Virus record (IMG/VR): IMGVR_UViG_3300046559_001153
Coordinates: 1 to 64,000 of that record
Strand: one strand, 5' to 3'
DNA: 64,000 nucleotides
Origin: a virus
The position numbers and the translations under genes are program-made. Positions 27,301-34,051 of the stretch are shown here, one piece after another (positions within the stretch are counted from its first letter, which is position 1; each line of letters begins with the position of its first letter). The notes below the pieces were generated by a model that searched no databases, was not told the origin of the DNA, and saw nothing but the letters and a program-made list of their open reading frames with translations.

Positions 27301-27609
27301 ATGCCTGATCGACAAACTCTGGTAGTGCTCGATGATGGACTGCTGCTTAATTTGACCAGTCGTCCGGACATCATGGCCGCCTTCTCGTTCATCGCCCAAG
27401 TCAAAACGGCCGCGGCAACTGGATCGAAATGCGGAGCCTGCGCCCGTAAAGCGGCGTCCCGTGGGAATGTTTTTTCCGCGGTTAAGCAAACGATCGCCGA
27501 GTTGCCCGACTCGGAGAAGCTGCGATTGAAGAACCTGCTTAACACTGAGCGGCTCCGACTTCGTTACAGTCGCAGGCAGGACGGCCGGATGGTCGAACTG
27601 ACCTTCTAA
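27301..27609 (+). CDS. Small basic protein with CGAC motif
   Basis: 102 residues, no recognised family. The N-terminal DRQTLVVLDDGLLLNL looks like a beta hairpin, the middle holds a Cys pair (SKCGACARKAASRG), and the end is basic (LRLRYSRRQDGRMVE). It could be a nucleic-acid-binding or head-tail accessory protein. It is the last gene before the 230-nt structured gap. Confidence 0.5.
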   Translation: MPDRQTLVVLDDGLLLNLTSRPDIMAAFSFIAQVKTAAATGSKCGACARKAASRGNVFSAVKQTIAELPDSEKLRLKNLLNTERLRLRYSRRQDGRMVELTF

Positions 27610-27814
27610 GCTGCAGCTAAATTAGACCCCGATTCCTGGCATATTACTTGGAGCGGCTCGTTAGCTTGCGAAAGCAATCTGACGGTTCTTCTCTAGGTGA
27701 TCCAGATTAAGACCCATCGGCCCGATTCGACTGATCTGGGTCACCTTCGTTCTGCTCACGAGGCATTGTCTGATCGTCCCCTGGCCGGGTAGTCAGACAA
27801 TGCCGGCGTGAGTT
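27610..27814 (+). ncRNA. Structured non-coding region, three hairpins
   Basis: No credible gene lies here. In order it shows a GAAA-capped hairpin (TTGC-GAAA-GCAA, 27666-27677), a 12-bp stem with one G-T pair (27696-27707 with 27734-27745), and a perfect 12-bp stem (27762-27773 with 27793-27804, loop 19 nt). Three consecutive stems upstream of the csrA unit suggest a leader or independent small RNA. The last stem could be a weak terminator, but the T-rich tract is 15 nt away within the A/T dyad. Confidence 0.5.
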
Positions 27815-27832
27815 TAACTTTTTAATAAGGTA
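27815..27832. repeat. A/T dyad element, copy 3
   Basis: TAACTTTTTAATAAGGTA, 12 nt before the ATG at 27844 and not linked to a stop codon. Nearly the reverse complement of copy 2. Confidence 0.75.
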
Positions 27833-27843
27833 CGGGAGACACC

Positions 27844-28272
27844 ATGCGACAAGTCTTGCTAACGGTCGTCGCTACGACCATTGCTCTTATCGGGATTCTT
27901 TTGTTCATGGTGCTTTGCTTGGTGGAGTTCGTTTTGAAAGTCAGTCTTGATTTGTTGAATGCGGGCGAAGACCGCCTGTATGAGTTGGTTGCAAAACTTT
28001 CGGGAATTTTTCGAGCGGTCGGCCAGGCCGGGAAAACTCCCACTCATGCGTCAGAGAACACGACGCGACATGGAGGTGATGATGCTTGTTTTAAGTCGAA
28101 AGGCCAGCGAGGAAATTCGATTGACGGACACGCAAACGGGCCAAACGATTGTGCTCATGGTCGTACAAATCAGAGCAGGGAAAGTTCGACTGGGGATTCA
28201 AGCCCCGCAGACGGTAGTAGTGACACGGGGCGAGTTGTTGAAAAACCGACAGTCGGTGGATCAAGTCGTTGA
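27844..28272 (+). CDS. Single-pass membrane protein overlapping csrA
   Basis: 142 residues from an ATG with a GGGAG site 6 nt upstream. Residues 1-35 are a membrane helix (LLTVVATTIALIGILLFMVL). A helical part follows, then a Gly/Ser/Asn-rich hydrophilic tail. The last ~63 codons are read in a different frame over almost the whole csrA gene, and their composition looks like by-product coding rather than a folded domain. Either the overlap is a genuine translational arrangement or the original gene ended earlier and lost its stop. The protein's function is unknown. Confidence 0.55.
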   Translation: MRQVLLTVVATTIALIGILLFMVLCLVEFVLKVSLDLLNAGEDRLYELVAKLSGIFRAVGQAGKTPTHASENTTRHGGDDACFKSKGQRGNSIDGHANGPNDCAHGRTNQSRESSTGDSSPADGSSDTGRVVEKPTVGGSSR

Positions 28273-28288
28273 ACAAAACGCCTCTTAA
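28082..28288 (+). CDS. csrA: CsrA-family translational regulator
   Basis: 68 residues beginning MLVLSRKASEEIRLTDTQTG and continuing VQIRAGKVRLGIQAPQTVVV, then TRGELLKNR. This is the CsrA/RsmA fold: MLVLSRK first strand, 'V.I....VRLGI.AP' core, and 'VTR.E(L/I)' with the RNA-contact Arg/Glu. A strong GGAGGTGAT ribosome site precedes the ATG. CsrA dimers bind GGA motifs in mRNA leaders and control translation and stability; a phage copy could reprogramme host carbon/motility regulons or phage mRNAs (inference). It is embedded in the end of the upstream membrane-protein gene and followed by a strongly structured non-coding region. Confidence 0.9.
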   Translation: MLVLSRKASEEIRLTDTQTGQTIVLMVVQIRAGKVRLGIQAPQTVVVTRGELLKNRQSVDQVVEQNAS

Positions 28289-28319
28289 CCAGACCAGACT
28301 GGGCCAGCTAAAAAATAAC

Positions 28320-28333
28320 GCCGGTAACCCGGC
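28320..28333 (+). other. Short GC hairpin after csrA
   Basis: GCCGG-TAAC-CCGGC followed by AAAAA. It lacks a T tract, so it may be an mRNA 3'-end stabiliser or part of the larger structured RNA rather than a terminator on this strand. Confidence 0.4.
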
Positions 28334-28344
28334 AAAAATGACCT

Positions 28345-28453
28345 CCCTTGGCCCACTGTGGCTGATGGGGATTATTGTGAACGGTTGTTGTTCATCCTTT
28401 GGGATGGCGACACCTGTTCCCCGTAATCCCCATCAGCCGCAGTGGGTTAAGGG
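28345..28453 (+). ncRNA. Long-stem structured RNA next to csrA
   Basis: A 23-bp stem (28352-28374 with 28424-28446, one G-U pair) is extended by 5 bp beyond a 2x2 internal loop (28345-28349 with 28449-28453). It encloses 49 nt with alternative small hairpins (TGAAC/GTTCA, ATCC/GGAT). No coding potential of value overlaps it. The length and near-perfection of the stem imply selection for RNA (or cruciform) structure. Candidate roles are a small regulatory RNA, an RNase III-type processing site, or a packaging/replication element. Only two GGA triplets are present, so it is not a typical CsrA sponge. Confidence 0.6.
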
Positions 28454-28466
28454 TTGTCTCACCTCG

Positions 28467-28486
28467 GGCAAACTGTGTTGCCTTTT
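28467..28486 (+). terminator. Weak rho-independent terminator
   Basis: GGCAA-ACTGTG-TTGCC followed by TTTT, 19 nt before the next ATG. A 5-bp stem and short T tract make it modest. It would end transcripts of the csrA/structured-RNA unit. Confidence 0.45.
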
Positions 28487-28504
28487 ACCTATTAGGTATT
28501 ACGC

Positions 28505-28867
28505 ATGTTGAAGAGAATTTTTGTGGAGATCCTCGTCGAGGTGCCCCCAAGTGATCCAGGCTTCGTACCTGAATTGGAAGTTTATGTAGCCAATACTCGA
28601 ACCGAGTTGGCACATCGGGCACATCCAACGCTGACGTCGTTAATCCAGTACGTGATCACGCATCTCAACGGCTCCCCCTGTCAGTGCTGCCGCAGCGACT
28701 ATCTGAGCGCACCGATCCCCGGCATCCGGGCCCGAATCGAGGGCGGACGCGTTGCCGAGCACGCGAAGGTCGAACGATGCGACAAATGCGAGTGTTTCAG
28801 AAGCGATGCGGCTGCTGAAGTGGCTCTGAATCTCTACATGGCCCATCAGGACTTTTACGCGTTATGA
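28505..28867 (+). CDS. Small protein with two Cys clusters
   Basis: 120 residues, family not recognised. The N-terminal VEILVEVPPSDPGFVPEL is strand-like. Then come SPCQCCRSDY and, 38 residues later, ERCDKCECFRSD, which together look like a zinc-binding site. Nucleic-acid binding would be plausible. A short ACCTATTAGGT palindrome lies just before the ATG. Confidence 0.55.
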   Translation: MLKRIFVEILVEVPPSDPGFVPELEVYVANTRTELAHRAHPTLTSLIQYVITHLNGSPCQCCRSDYLSAPIPGIRARIEGGRVAEHAKVERCDKCECFRSDAAAEVALNLYMAHQDFYAL

Positions 28868-28937
28868 ACTGGTTGTCCTGGCTCTGATTTGATAATCTGA
28901 TTTCGTGGGCCCCACTCGTAACGAAAGAGAATCGATC

Positions 28938-29237
28938 ATGAATTTGAAAGTCGTGTCCGTCGACAAGGAAGCCGGTGTCGTGACTGTGGAAGCTGAGACC
29001 TTCGCTCCGGCCGATTTCCCGGTCGCCATCGAATCGCTCAAAGAAGGTCTGCGAGTTCCCAACATGGCCATCGAAGCGGCCAAGGCCGCTGGAATCAGTA
29101 ACCCGACGATTGTCTCCAGATCACGACATCCCTACCCGTATTTCGGTGAAGGGGTTGATCAGGACGAACTGGCCAAGAGCAGCGCCGAACCGATCTCTTA
29201 CAGGATTGACGTTCCCATCTCGAGCTTCTCGATGTAG
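28938..29237 (+). CDS. Hypothetical protein
   Basis: 99 residues from ATG 28938, starting MNLKVVSVDKEAGVVTVEAE. A beta-hairpin start, a helical middle (AIESLKEGLRVPNMAIEAAK) and a Pro/Tyr-rich stretch (RHPYPYFGEG) are visible. No known family. It begins the run of small genes leading to the Ycf46-like module and ends four bases before the next start. Confidence 0.5.
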   Translation: MNLKVVSVDKEAGVVTVEAETFAPADFPVAIESLKEGLRVPNMAIEAAKAAGISNPTIVSRSRHPYPYFGEGVDQDELAKSSAEPISYRIDVPISSFSM

Positions 29238-29241
29238 TCAA

Positions 29242-29979
29242 ATGCCGACGATCGACCGACCACAACAACGTGGCCCGCTAATGCAGCGAGCCATTCAGCG
29301 TTCGACCAGCGACCCAATCGGGAAGCTGTTGCTCGACCCTGAGGCATTCGCCACGTCCTTGTTGATCGTTCTGGTTGATCACTACGGCCAAGAGGCCTTA
29401 CGCTGGGCCCCTCAAACGATTCGAATGCACCTCGAGGAAGATTTCCAGGTAAGCATTCTTCCGCTGAATTTTGACAAGTTAATGGCTGCCATTACAATCG
29501 TGACGACTGACTTCTATTTTCGAGATCTGTCACGATTCATCATTCTGACGAATGCTCTGTGCGGTGACGGCTTCTCATTTACCGAGTTCGATAAAGCTGA
29601 CGTCCACGAGTGTGCCTGGGGCATTGTCGAGGCCTGGATGTTGAATCCGCCAGACAGCCAGCAGCCGTTTGATACGGCTATCCGGCACTACTTGTCCGTT
29701 CTGCTTCAACACGACGGTTACGTCGTGCCGCCAGGCATGCTGAGAATGGCCATAGACGGCGACCGGACCGCTGGTGTAATGAGGAACTTCGGACACGATC
29801 CGCAGATGCTGGCTACGATCAACGCTGTGCAGTCCGATAAGACCCGTGAGGTCGACGACATGGTGCAGCGCAATCTACAGGAGTTACTGGCTCAGATAAA
29901 GGACCTGCCGTTAAAGACAGGTAATTCCAAAAACATCGCTGAGACGCTTGTCAACGAGCTCAAGAAAATCAGAGCATGA
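29242..29979 (+). CDS. Hypothetical helical protein
   Basis: 245 residues from ATG 29242, mostly helical, with no recognised motif. The N-terminal part is basic; the middle (EDFQVSILPLNFDKLMAAI) and the C-terminal coiled segment (DMVQRNLQELLAQIKDL) suggest a scaffold or adaptor. Its stop overlaps the next start (ATGA), linking it to the small acidic gene and the DUF1257 module downstream. Confidence 0.55.
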   Translation: MPTIDRPQQRGPLMQRAIQRSTSDPIGKLLLDPEAFATSLLIVLVDHYGQEALRWAPQTIRMHLEEDFQVSILPLNFDKLMAAITIVTTDFYFRDLSRFIILTNALCGDGFSFTEFDKADVHECAWGIVEAWMLNPPDSQQPFDTAIRHYLSVLLQHDGYVVPPGMLRMAIDGDRTAGVMRNFGHDPQMLATINAVQSDKTREVDDMVQRNLQELLAQIKDLPLKTGNSKNIAETLVNELKKIRA

Positions 29980-30143
29980 AAAACTTCGTCCTGTACAATT
30001 TTTCAACCCGTGTGTTAGTTTCACGTCACGTCTATGCCCAACACGACAAGGCTCAATGCGACGCCGACCAGTGGAACGACGTGATAGTGCTGGCTATCGA
30101 AGTCCCCAACGATTGCGTTGAGGACTCCGAAGAAGAAGACTAA
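29976..30143 (+). CDS. Small acidic protein
   Basis: A 55-codon gene (MKNFVLYNFSTRVLVSRHVY...) that overlaps the previous stop by ATGA. It has a beta-rich start and a strongly acidic tail (CVEDSEEED). Short, but the stop-start coupling and amphipathic pattern favour a real gene. Function unknown. Confidence 0.55.
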   Translation: MKNFVLYNFSTRVLVSRHVYAQHDKAQCDADQWNDVIVLAIEVPNDCVEDSEEED

Positions 30144-30172
30144 TTCGAAACCCCAAACCAGGAGAATCAGGA

Positions 30173-30586
30173 ATGTCCCACATTGTGACCCTCAAGACCC
30201 TCAAGACCCAGATCACCAACATCGACGCGCTCGATACGGCATGCAACAAACTCGATCTCAGGCTGAACCGCGGCCAGAAGTCTTTCAAGTCGTTCGGCAG
30301 CGTCCGTCCGGCCTGCGAACACGCCATCTCCATGGCACAGCCGCAACAGGGTGACTACGAGATCGGCCTCGTCCAGGACGGCGACGCGTTCACGTTGAAG
30401 TACGACTTCTACAATCAGCACAATCGTCTGGAGAAAGCGGTTGGCGCCAACTGTGACCTGCTCACCCAGCGGTACGCGGTTGAAGTCGCCCGCGCCGAAG
30501 CTCAGGCCAAAGGCTTTGAGTGCTTCGAAACGGTCGAGCAGGACGAGTCGATCACGCTTCAGGTCTGCGTTGGCGCCGGTGCTTAA
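30173..30586 (+). CDS. DUF1257 (Ycf35-like) protein
   Basis: 137 residues with the diagnostic start MSHIVTLKTLKT, then the family's arrangement: GDYEIGLVQDGDAFTLKYDF, a helix ending RYAVEVARAEAQAKGFE and a final strand ITLQVCVGAGA. DUF1257/Ycf35 proteins are known from cyanobacteria, plastids and various bacteria without a defined biochemical role. Here it heads a cassette with a DUF2997 protein and a Ycf46-like AAA ATPase, a combination I recall from other bacterial genomes. The AGGAG site and a one-base stop-start overlap (TAATG) with the next gene point to an operon. Confidence 0.8.
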   Translation: MSHIVTLKTLKTQITNIDALDTACNKLDLRLNRGQKSFKSFGSVRPACEHAISMAQPQQGDYEIGLVQDGDAFTLKYDFYNQHNRLEKAVGANCDLLTQRYAVEVARAEAQAKGFECFETVEQDESITLQVCVGAGA

Positions 30587-30888
30587 TGCTCGTCAAACGC
30601 ATTGATGTACAGCAAAAACACATCGATTGCGGGGAACCAGACTCAGCCACGTCATGCCCAGTCGCCTGGGCGGTGGCTGAAGCTTTTGGGTTCGACCCGG
30701 CATCCCTCGACTGCGAAGTGTATGTTGAGGGCAGCGATATCCAAGTAGACACCCCGGGGCTAGCCCGTCGCGGGATAATCTCGCAGCAGGTCTCCGATTT
30801 TGTCAATCGCTTCGATGACCGACTCGACGTTGCGCCATTCTCGTTCGATTTCGAATACGAAGAAAATGTACTGATATCGGACGACTAA
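30586..30888 (+). CDS. Small protein within the DUF1257/Ycf46 cassette
   Basis: 100 residues from the ATG in TAATG. Acidic overall, starting MLVKRIDVQQKHIDCGEPDS, with two Cys in the first 25 residues and a beta-type end (APFSFDFEYEENVLI). I do not recognise the family. Its placement between DUF1257 and DUF2997 suggests that it belongs to the same system. Confidence 0.55.
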   Translation: MLVKRIDVQQKHIDCGEPDSATSCPVAWAVAEAFGFDPASLDCEVYVEGSDIQVDTPGLARRGIISQQVSDFVNRFDDRLDVAPFSFDFEYEENVLISDD

Positions 30889-30914
30889 TCTCAAATCACT
30901 CGAAAGGAAGTCAA

Positions 30915-31100
30915 ATGCAATTCGTAAACATCAACATCAAGAAGGGCGGAAGTGTCACGATCGACGCTGTCGGCTTTACAGGCACGTCCTGCAAAGCGGC
31001 GACCGCCGCGTTCGAACAGGCCCTGGGGACCATCCAGGTCGACCAGGATAAGCCAGAACTCTTCGAGACCCTCTCCACCGACACGAACGTTTCCAACTAA
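30915..31100 (+). CDS. DUF2997 small protein
   Basis: 61 residues, QFVNINIKKGGSVTIDAVGF then TGTSCKAATAAFEQALGTI. This is the DUF2997 pattern: two strands, then 'G.SC..A...lE.alG'. These small proteins accompany DUF1257 and Ycf46-like ATPases in cyanobacteria and other bacteria, perhaps as a substrate or adaptor. GAAAGGAAG ribosome site upstream. Confidence 0.75.
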   Translation: MQFVNINIKKGGSVTIDAVGFTGTSCKAATAAFEQALGTIQVDQDKPELFETLSTDTNVSN

Positions 31101-31117
31101 TCCGCGAAAAGGACACT

Positions 31118-32731
31118 ATGGCCGTTTCGAGCACTGAAGAAGTCGTTTCTACAAGTCCCCTGCAACATCAACTGGAGGATTACATCAAGGCCGGGTTCAC
31201 TGGAATCTGGATCAACACGTATGAGCATCTGAACGTTATCGAAGAGATTTGCGATCTGCGAAAGCAATACGGCTGGAATGTGGCCGTATGGGACAGTGAC
31301 CTGGGAATCCGCCTGGCCACCGACAAAGGAGTTATCCCCGTAAAGGAGATCACCTCGGGTGTCCCAGACCAGTTGCGGACGGTCTCCACCCCGGGATCGG
31401 CCGCCACGCTGGCTCGAACCTGGTATGACGAGGAGTTCGATCCAGACGACACAAGCCCTGACCGACGACCGCCTACACCACATGTCGTGGTGTTACGCAA
31501 TTTTCACGGCTATGCCAGCGCCACAGCACAGATACTGCAGAATACTGTCGAAATGTGCCGACGGTTGTGTTCGTTCACGATCATTCTCAGCGCGTTGCAG
31601 AGGATCCCGGCCGAACTTGAAAAGGACTTCGTGGTCATCGCCTACGATCTCCCGAACAAGGATGAGCTGAAGAAAATCGCCGGCAACCTGCTGAAAGACG
31701 ACGAGCAGGAGATGCTGGACGAACCGGAGACTGACAAGGCCGTTGAGGCTGCACGCGGTCTGACCCGCATTGAAGCCGAAAACGCGTTCAGTCTGTCGCT
31801 CGTCCAGACAGGATCAAAACGCCTCGAGTACCGATCGGTCTGGCAGCAGAAAAAACAGATGGTCTCGAAGAGCGGTCTGCTCAACTTTTACGAGGGCCAG
31901 GAACAGCTGACTGATCTGGGCGGTTTGGCGTCGCTCAAGAATTTCTGCCTGAAGGCCCTGCTGCACAAACCGGATGCTGTGGCCAAACCCCGCGGTATCC
32001 TGCTGATCGGACCGGCCGGTACAGGCAAATCGGCAATCGCTAAGGCTCTTGGAAATGCGGTCGGACGTCCGACGATCTCCCTGGACCTCGGATCGCTGAT
32101 GGGCAGTCTGGTTGGACAGACTGAATCCCAGACGCGTCAAGCCCTGCAGATTATCGACGCGTGCAGTCCGGCGATCCTCATGGTCGAAGAAGTCGAGAAG
32201 GCCCTGGCTGGCACCCGCTCGTCGGGACAAACGGACGGCGGCATTATGGCTCGCATGTTCGGCATGCTGCTCGCGTGGCTTAACGACCACGAGTCAGACG
32301 TCTTCTGCGTGATGACCTGTAACGGGGCTGAAAGCCTGCCGCCAGAGTTCACACGCGCTGAACGTTTTGATGCGACCTTCTTCCTGGATCTGCCCACGAA
32401 GAAGGAGAAAGCGGCCATCTGGCCGATGTACATCAAGCACTTCCGACTGACCGACAAACAAACAGCACAAATGCCAATGGACGAAGACTGGACTGGAGCC
32501 GAGATCCGCTCGTGCTGTCGTTTGTCTTCGCTATTGGACATTTCGCTGGTCGAGTCGGCCAACAATGTGCGGCCGGTTGCCGTGACTGCCAAGGAGTCGC
32601 TGGACTCGCTGAGAACGTGGGCATCGGCCCGTTGCCTGAGTGCCTCTTATCCCGGTCCGTACGCCAAAGACAAGAAGTCACCGTCATCGGGGACTGGCGG
32701 ACGCCAGATCCTGAAGAGCGAGAATAACTAG
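31118..32731 (+). CDS. Ycf46-like AAA+ ATPase
   Basis: 537 residues. The N-terminal ~250 residues resemble the Ycf46 regulatory domain (YIKAGFTGIWINTYEHLNVI; FVVIAYDLPNKDELKKIA). An AAA+ module follows: Walker A GPAGTGKSAIAKAL (~298), Walker B region AILMVEEVEKALAGT (~352), and sensor/arginine-finger region RAERFDATFFLDLP. The Walker B first acidic residue is Glu rather than Asp (VEEVE), which is unusual. With DUF1257 and DUF2997 upstream, this forms a complete phage-borne version of the cassette. In cyanobacteria and plastids these proteins are linked to growth physiology but lack a known substrate. Confidence 0.85.
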   Translation: MAVSSTEEVVSTSPLQHQLEDYIKAGFTGIWINTYEHLNVIEEICDLRKQYGWNVAVWDSDLGIRLATDKGVIPVKEITSGVPDQLRTVSTPGSAATLARTWYDEEFDPDDTSPDRRPPTPHVVVLRNFHGYASATAQILQNTVEMCRRLCSFTIILSALQRIPAELEKDFVVIAYDLPNKDELKKIAGNLLKDDEQEMLDEPETDKAVEAARGLTRIEAENAFSLSLVQTGSKRLEYRSVWQQKKQMVSKSGLLNFYEGQEQLTDLGGLASLKNFCLKALLHKPDAVAKPRGILLIGPAGTGKSAIAKALGNAVGRPTISLDLGSLMGSLVGQTESQTRQALQIIDACSPAILMVEEVEKALAGTRSSGQTDGGIMARMFGMLLAWLNDHESDVFCVMTCNGAESLPPEFTRAERFDATFFLDLPTKKEKAAIWPMYIKHFRLTDKQTAQMPMDEDWTGAEIRSCCRLSSLLDISLVESANNVRPVAVTAKESLDSLRTWASARCLSASYPGPYAKDKKSPSSGTGGRQILKSENN

Positions 32732-32735
32732 CCCA

Positions 32736-32764
32736 TTTTGGGGAAGTATATATACTCCCCAAAA
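32736..32764. promoter_or_regulatory. TTTTGGGG palindrome around GTATATATAC
   Basis: Perfect 9-bp arms (TTTTGGGGA and TCCCCAAAA) enclose AGTATATATAC, itself containing a 10-bp palindrome. It begins 5 nt after the ATPase stop. The core recurs at 20163-20178. It could be an operator, promoter or RNA hairpin; it is followed by a separate conventional terminator. Confidence 0.6.
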
Positions 32765-32793
32765 CGAGGGTAAAAACTACGGTCCTGTTCGAG

Positions 32794-32830
32794 CCCCGCT
32801 GGTCATGATGGCCGGCGGGGTTTTATTTTT
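32794..32830 (+). terminator. Rho-independent terminator
   Basis: CCCCGCTGG-loop-CCGGCGGGG (one G-U pair), then TTTTATTTTT. Strong end for the DUF1257-Ycf46 transcript, 10 nt before the next ATG. Confidence 0.9.
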
Positions 32831-32839
32831 GGAGCTTTC

Positions 32840-33184
32840 ATGCAAGCAAGTCGAGAATTGCAGAGTCTTCAGCGGAGTCTGGATAACGGGACAATTCCGC
32901 CCAATGAGCCTATGTTCTGTCTCAGGGCCAGCGACCGCTTTGCCGCGGCCTTGGTCCGCTTGTGGGTAGGTATGGCGATCGCGGCGGAGACTCCGATCTG
33001 GATGACAGACAACGCACTGGCCCTGGCTGATGAAATGGAGAGATGGCCGATCAGGCGAACACCCGGACGTCCGGACACACAAATTGATAATTCACCCGCA
33101 TTCACAGGAGAAGAGAATGTTAGCCAATCTGGAGCATCAACGAATCGCAGGCAAGCTCGCCGACGGCGATCTGCCACCCGGTGA
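32840..33184 (+). CDS. Small protein, first of a tandem paralogue pair
   Basis: 114 residues. Residues 18-72 (NGTIPPNEPMFCLRASDRFA, then MERWPIRRTPGRPDT) align closely with the next gene (DGDLPPGEPLFTLRARDRFA, MDRWPIKQIPGRHDT), so the two arose by duplication. The last ~22 residues (RRQARRRRSATR) are read in another frame over the start of the second copy and look like fortuitous coding. Function unknown; it follows a terminator, so it starts a new unit. Confidence 0.6.
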   Translation: MQASRELQSLQRSLDNGTIPPNEPMFCLRASDRFAAALVRLWVGMAIAAETPIWMTDNALALADEMERWPIRRTPGRPDTQIDNSPAFTGEENVSQSGASTNRRQARRRRSATR

Positions 33185-33590
33185 GCCGTTGTTCACGCTG
33201 CGAGCCAGAGATAGATTCGCGGCACAAGTTGTTCGACACTGGTGTGATCTGGCTGAAGCCGGTGGATCCCCGCATGAAAAGATCGACGAGGCGAGACTTC
33301 TGGCCAACGACATGGATCGATGGCCAATCAAGCAGATCCCCGGCAGACACGATACACGTCGAGATGACGGCATGGCCGCCCGCGAGAGGGCCTTCCGTGA
33401 CCAGCTTGCGACGAATCGCGAAGAGACCATCCGCGAGCTCATGGCCATCAAGGTCGACGAATGGCTTGAATCAGAGGGCACGTCAGAAGTGGCGCGTGTC
33501 CTATCCAACTGGCTCATCGACGGACTGGATTTCCGAAACGACGACACGATCGTCGAAATGGCCCACGGCCGCTTGTGGGGCATCGAATGA
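33117..33590 (+). CDS. Small protein, second of a tandem paralogue pair
   Basis: 157 residues from ATG 33117 with an AGGAGA site. The N-terminal ~75 residues are homologous to the preceding gene. The C-terminal ~80 residues are extra and helical (EETIRELMAIKVDEWLESEG). Its start lies inside the 3' end of the first copy (68-nt overlap) and its stop overlaps the next ATG (ATGA). Unknown function. Confidence 0.6.
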   Translation: MLANLEHQRIAGKLADGDLPPGEPLFTLRARDRFAAQVVRHWCDLAEAGGSPHEKIDEARLLANDMDRWPIKQIPGRHDTRRDDGMAARERAFRDQLATNREETIRELMAIKVDEWLESEGTSEVARVLSNWLIDGLDFRNDDTIVEMAHGRLWGIE

Positions 33591-34051
33591 AAATTTCTCG
33601 TGGCGCCGCACTTGATCGCTATTACTTGCTCAAGCTGTTTGGCTTCGGAATTTTTCTTCACCGAATTCATCACTCGGATCCTGGGGCTGTATACCTTGTG
33701 CCTCGATCGGGTGATGTAGCTCTGTATCACAGCCACCCGTGGAGTGGTTTGAGTCTCATTCTCGGCAGTTACGTGGAAATCCGGTACGGAGAGAATCCTA
33801 AACGACGTTGGTTATGGAACTGGATAAACGCCAAAGTGCATCATCGTGTTCTCATAGCTAAACCAGTTTGGACTCTGTTCATCCACCTGCCAAAGTCGAA
33901 TCGCTGGTCAGTCATTAACGAAAACGGCTGCGTGTTATCAGAGGAACCCTGGAAAGGTGATAAAGGGTTCAAAGATTATTCTGCATCAACCAATCTGTCT
34001 CACTCTCAAGAAGGAAACCATGCCTGCAACCATGTCCCCTCCCAAAAATAA
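33587..34051 (+). CDS. Cupin-fold protein
   Basis: 154 residues. The cupin-like core runs GAVYLVPRSGDVALYHSHPW (metal-site His-Ser-His), then SGLSLILGSYVEIRYGE, VHHRVLIAKPVWTLFIH and a Trp strand (RWSVINENG). The motif order and the His/Glu/His set fit a small single-domain cupin. Substrate unknown. The gene is coupled to the previous one by ATGA, and its last 32 nt overlap the next gene. Confidence 0.65.
   Translation: MKISRGAALDRYYLLKLFGFGIFLHRIHHSDPGAVYLVPRSGDVALYHSHPWSGLSLILGSYVEIRYGENPKRRWLWNWINAKVHHRVLIAKPVWTLFIHLPKSNRWSVINENGCVLSEEPWKGDKGFKDYSASTNLSHSQEGNHACNHVPSQK

Noticed and set aside
28269-28511. 80-codon frame after csrA
   Set aside because: Runs across the long RNA stem and terminator, TTG start within csrA; better explained as non-coding.
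32771-32800. tRNA T-arm-like GTTCGAGCC
   Set aside because: No acceptor or anticodon stems around it; it is the left flank of the terminator. I found no tRNA in the window.
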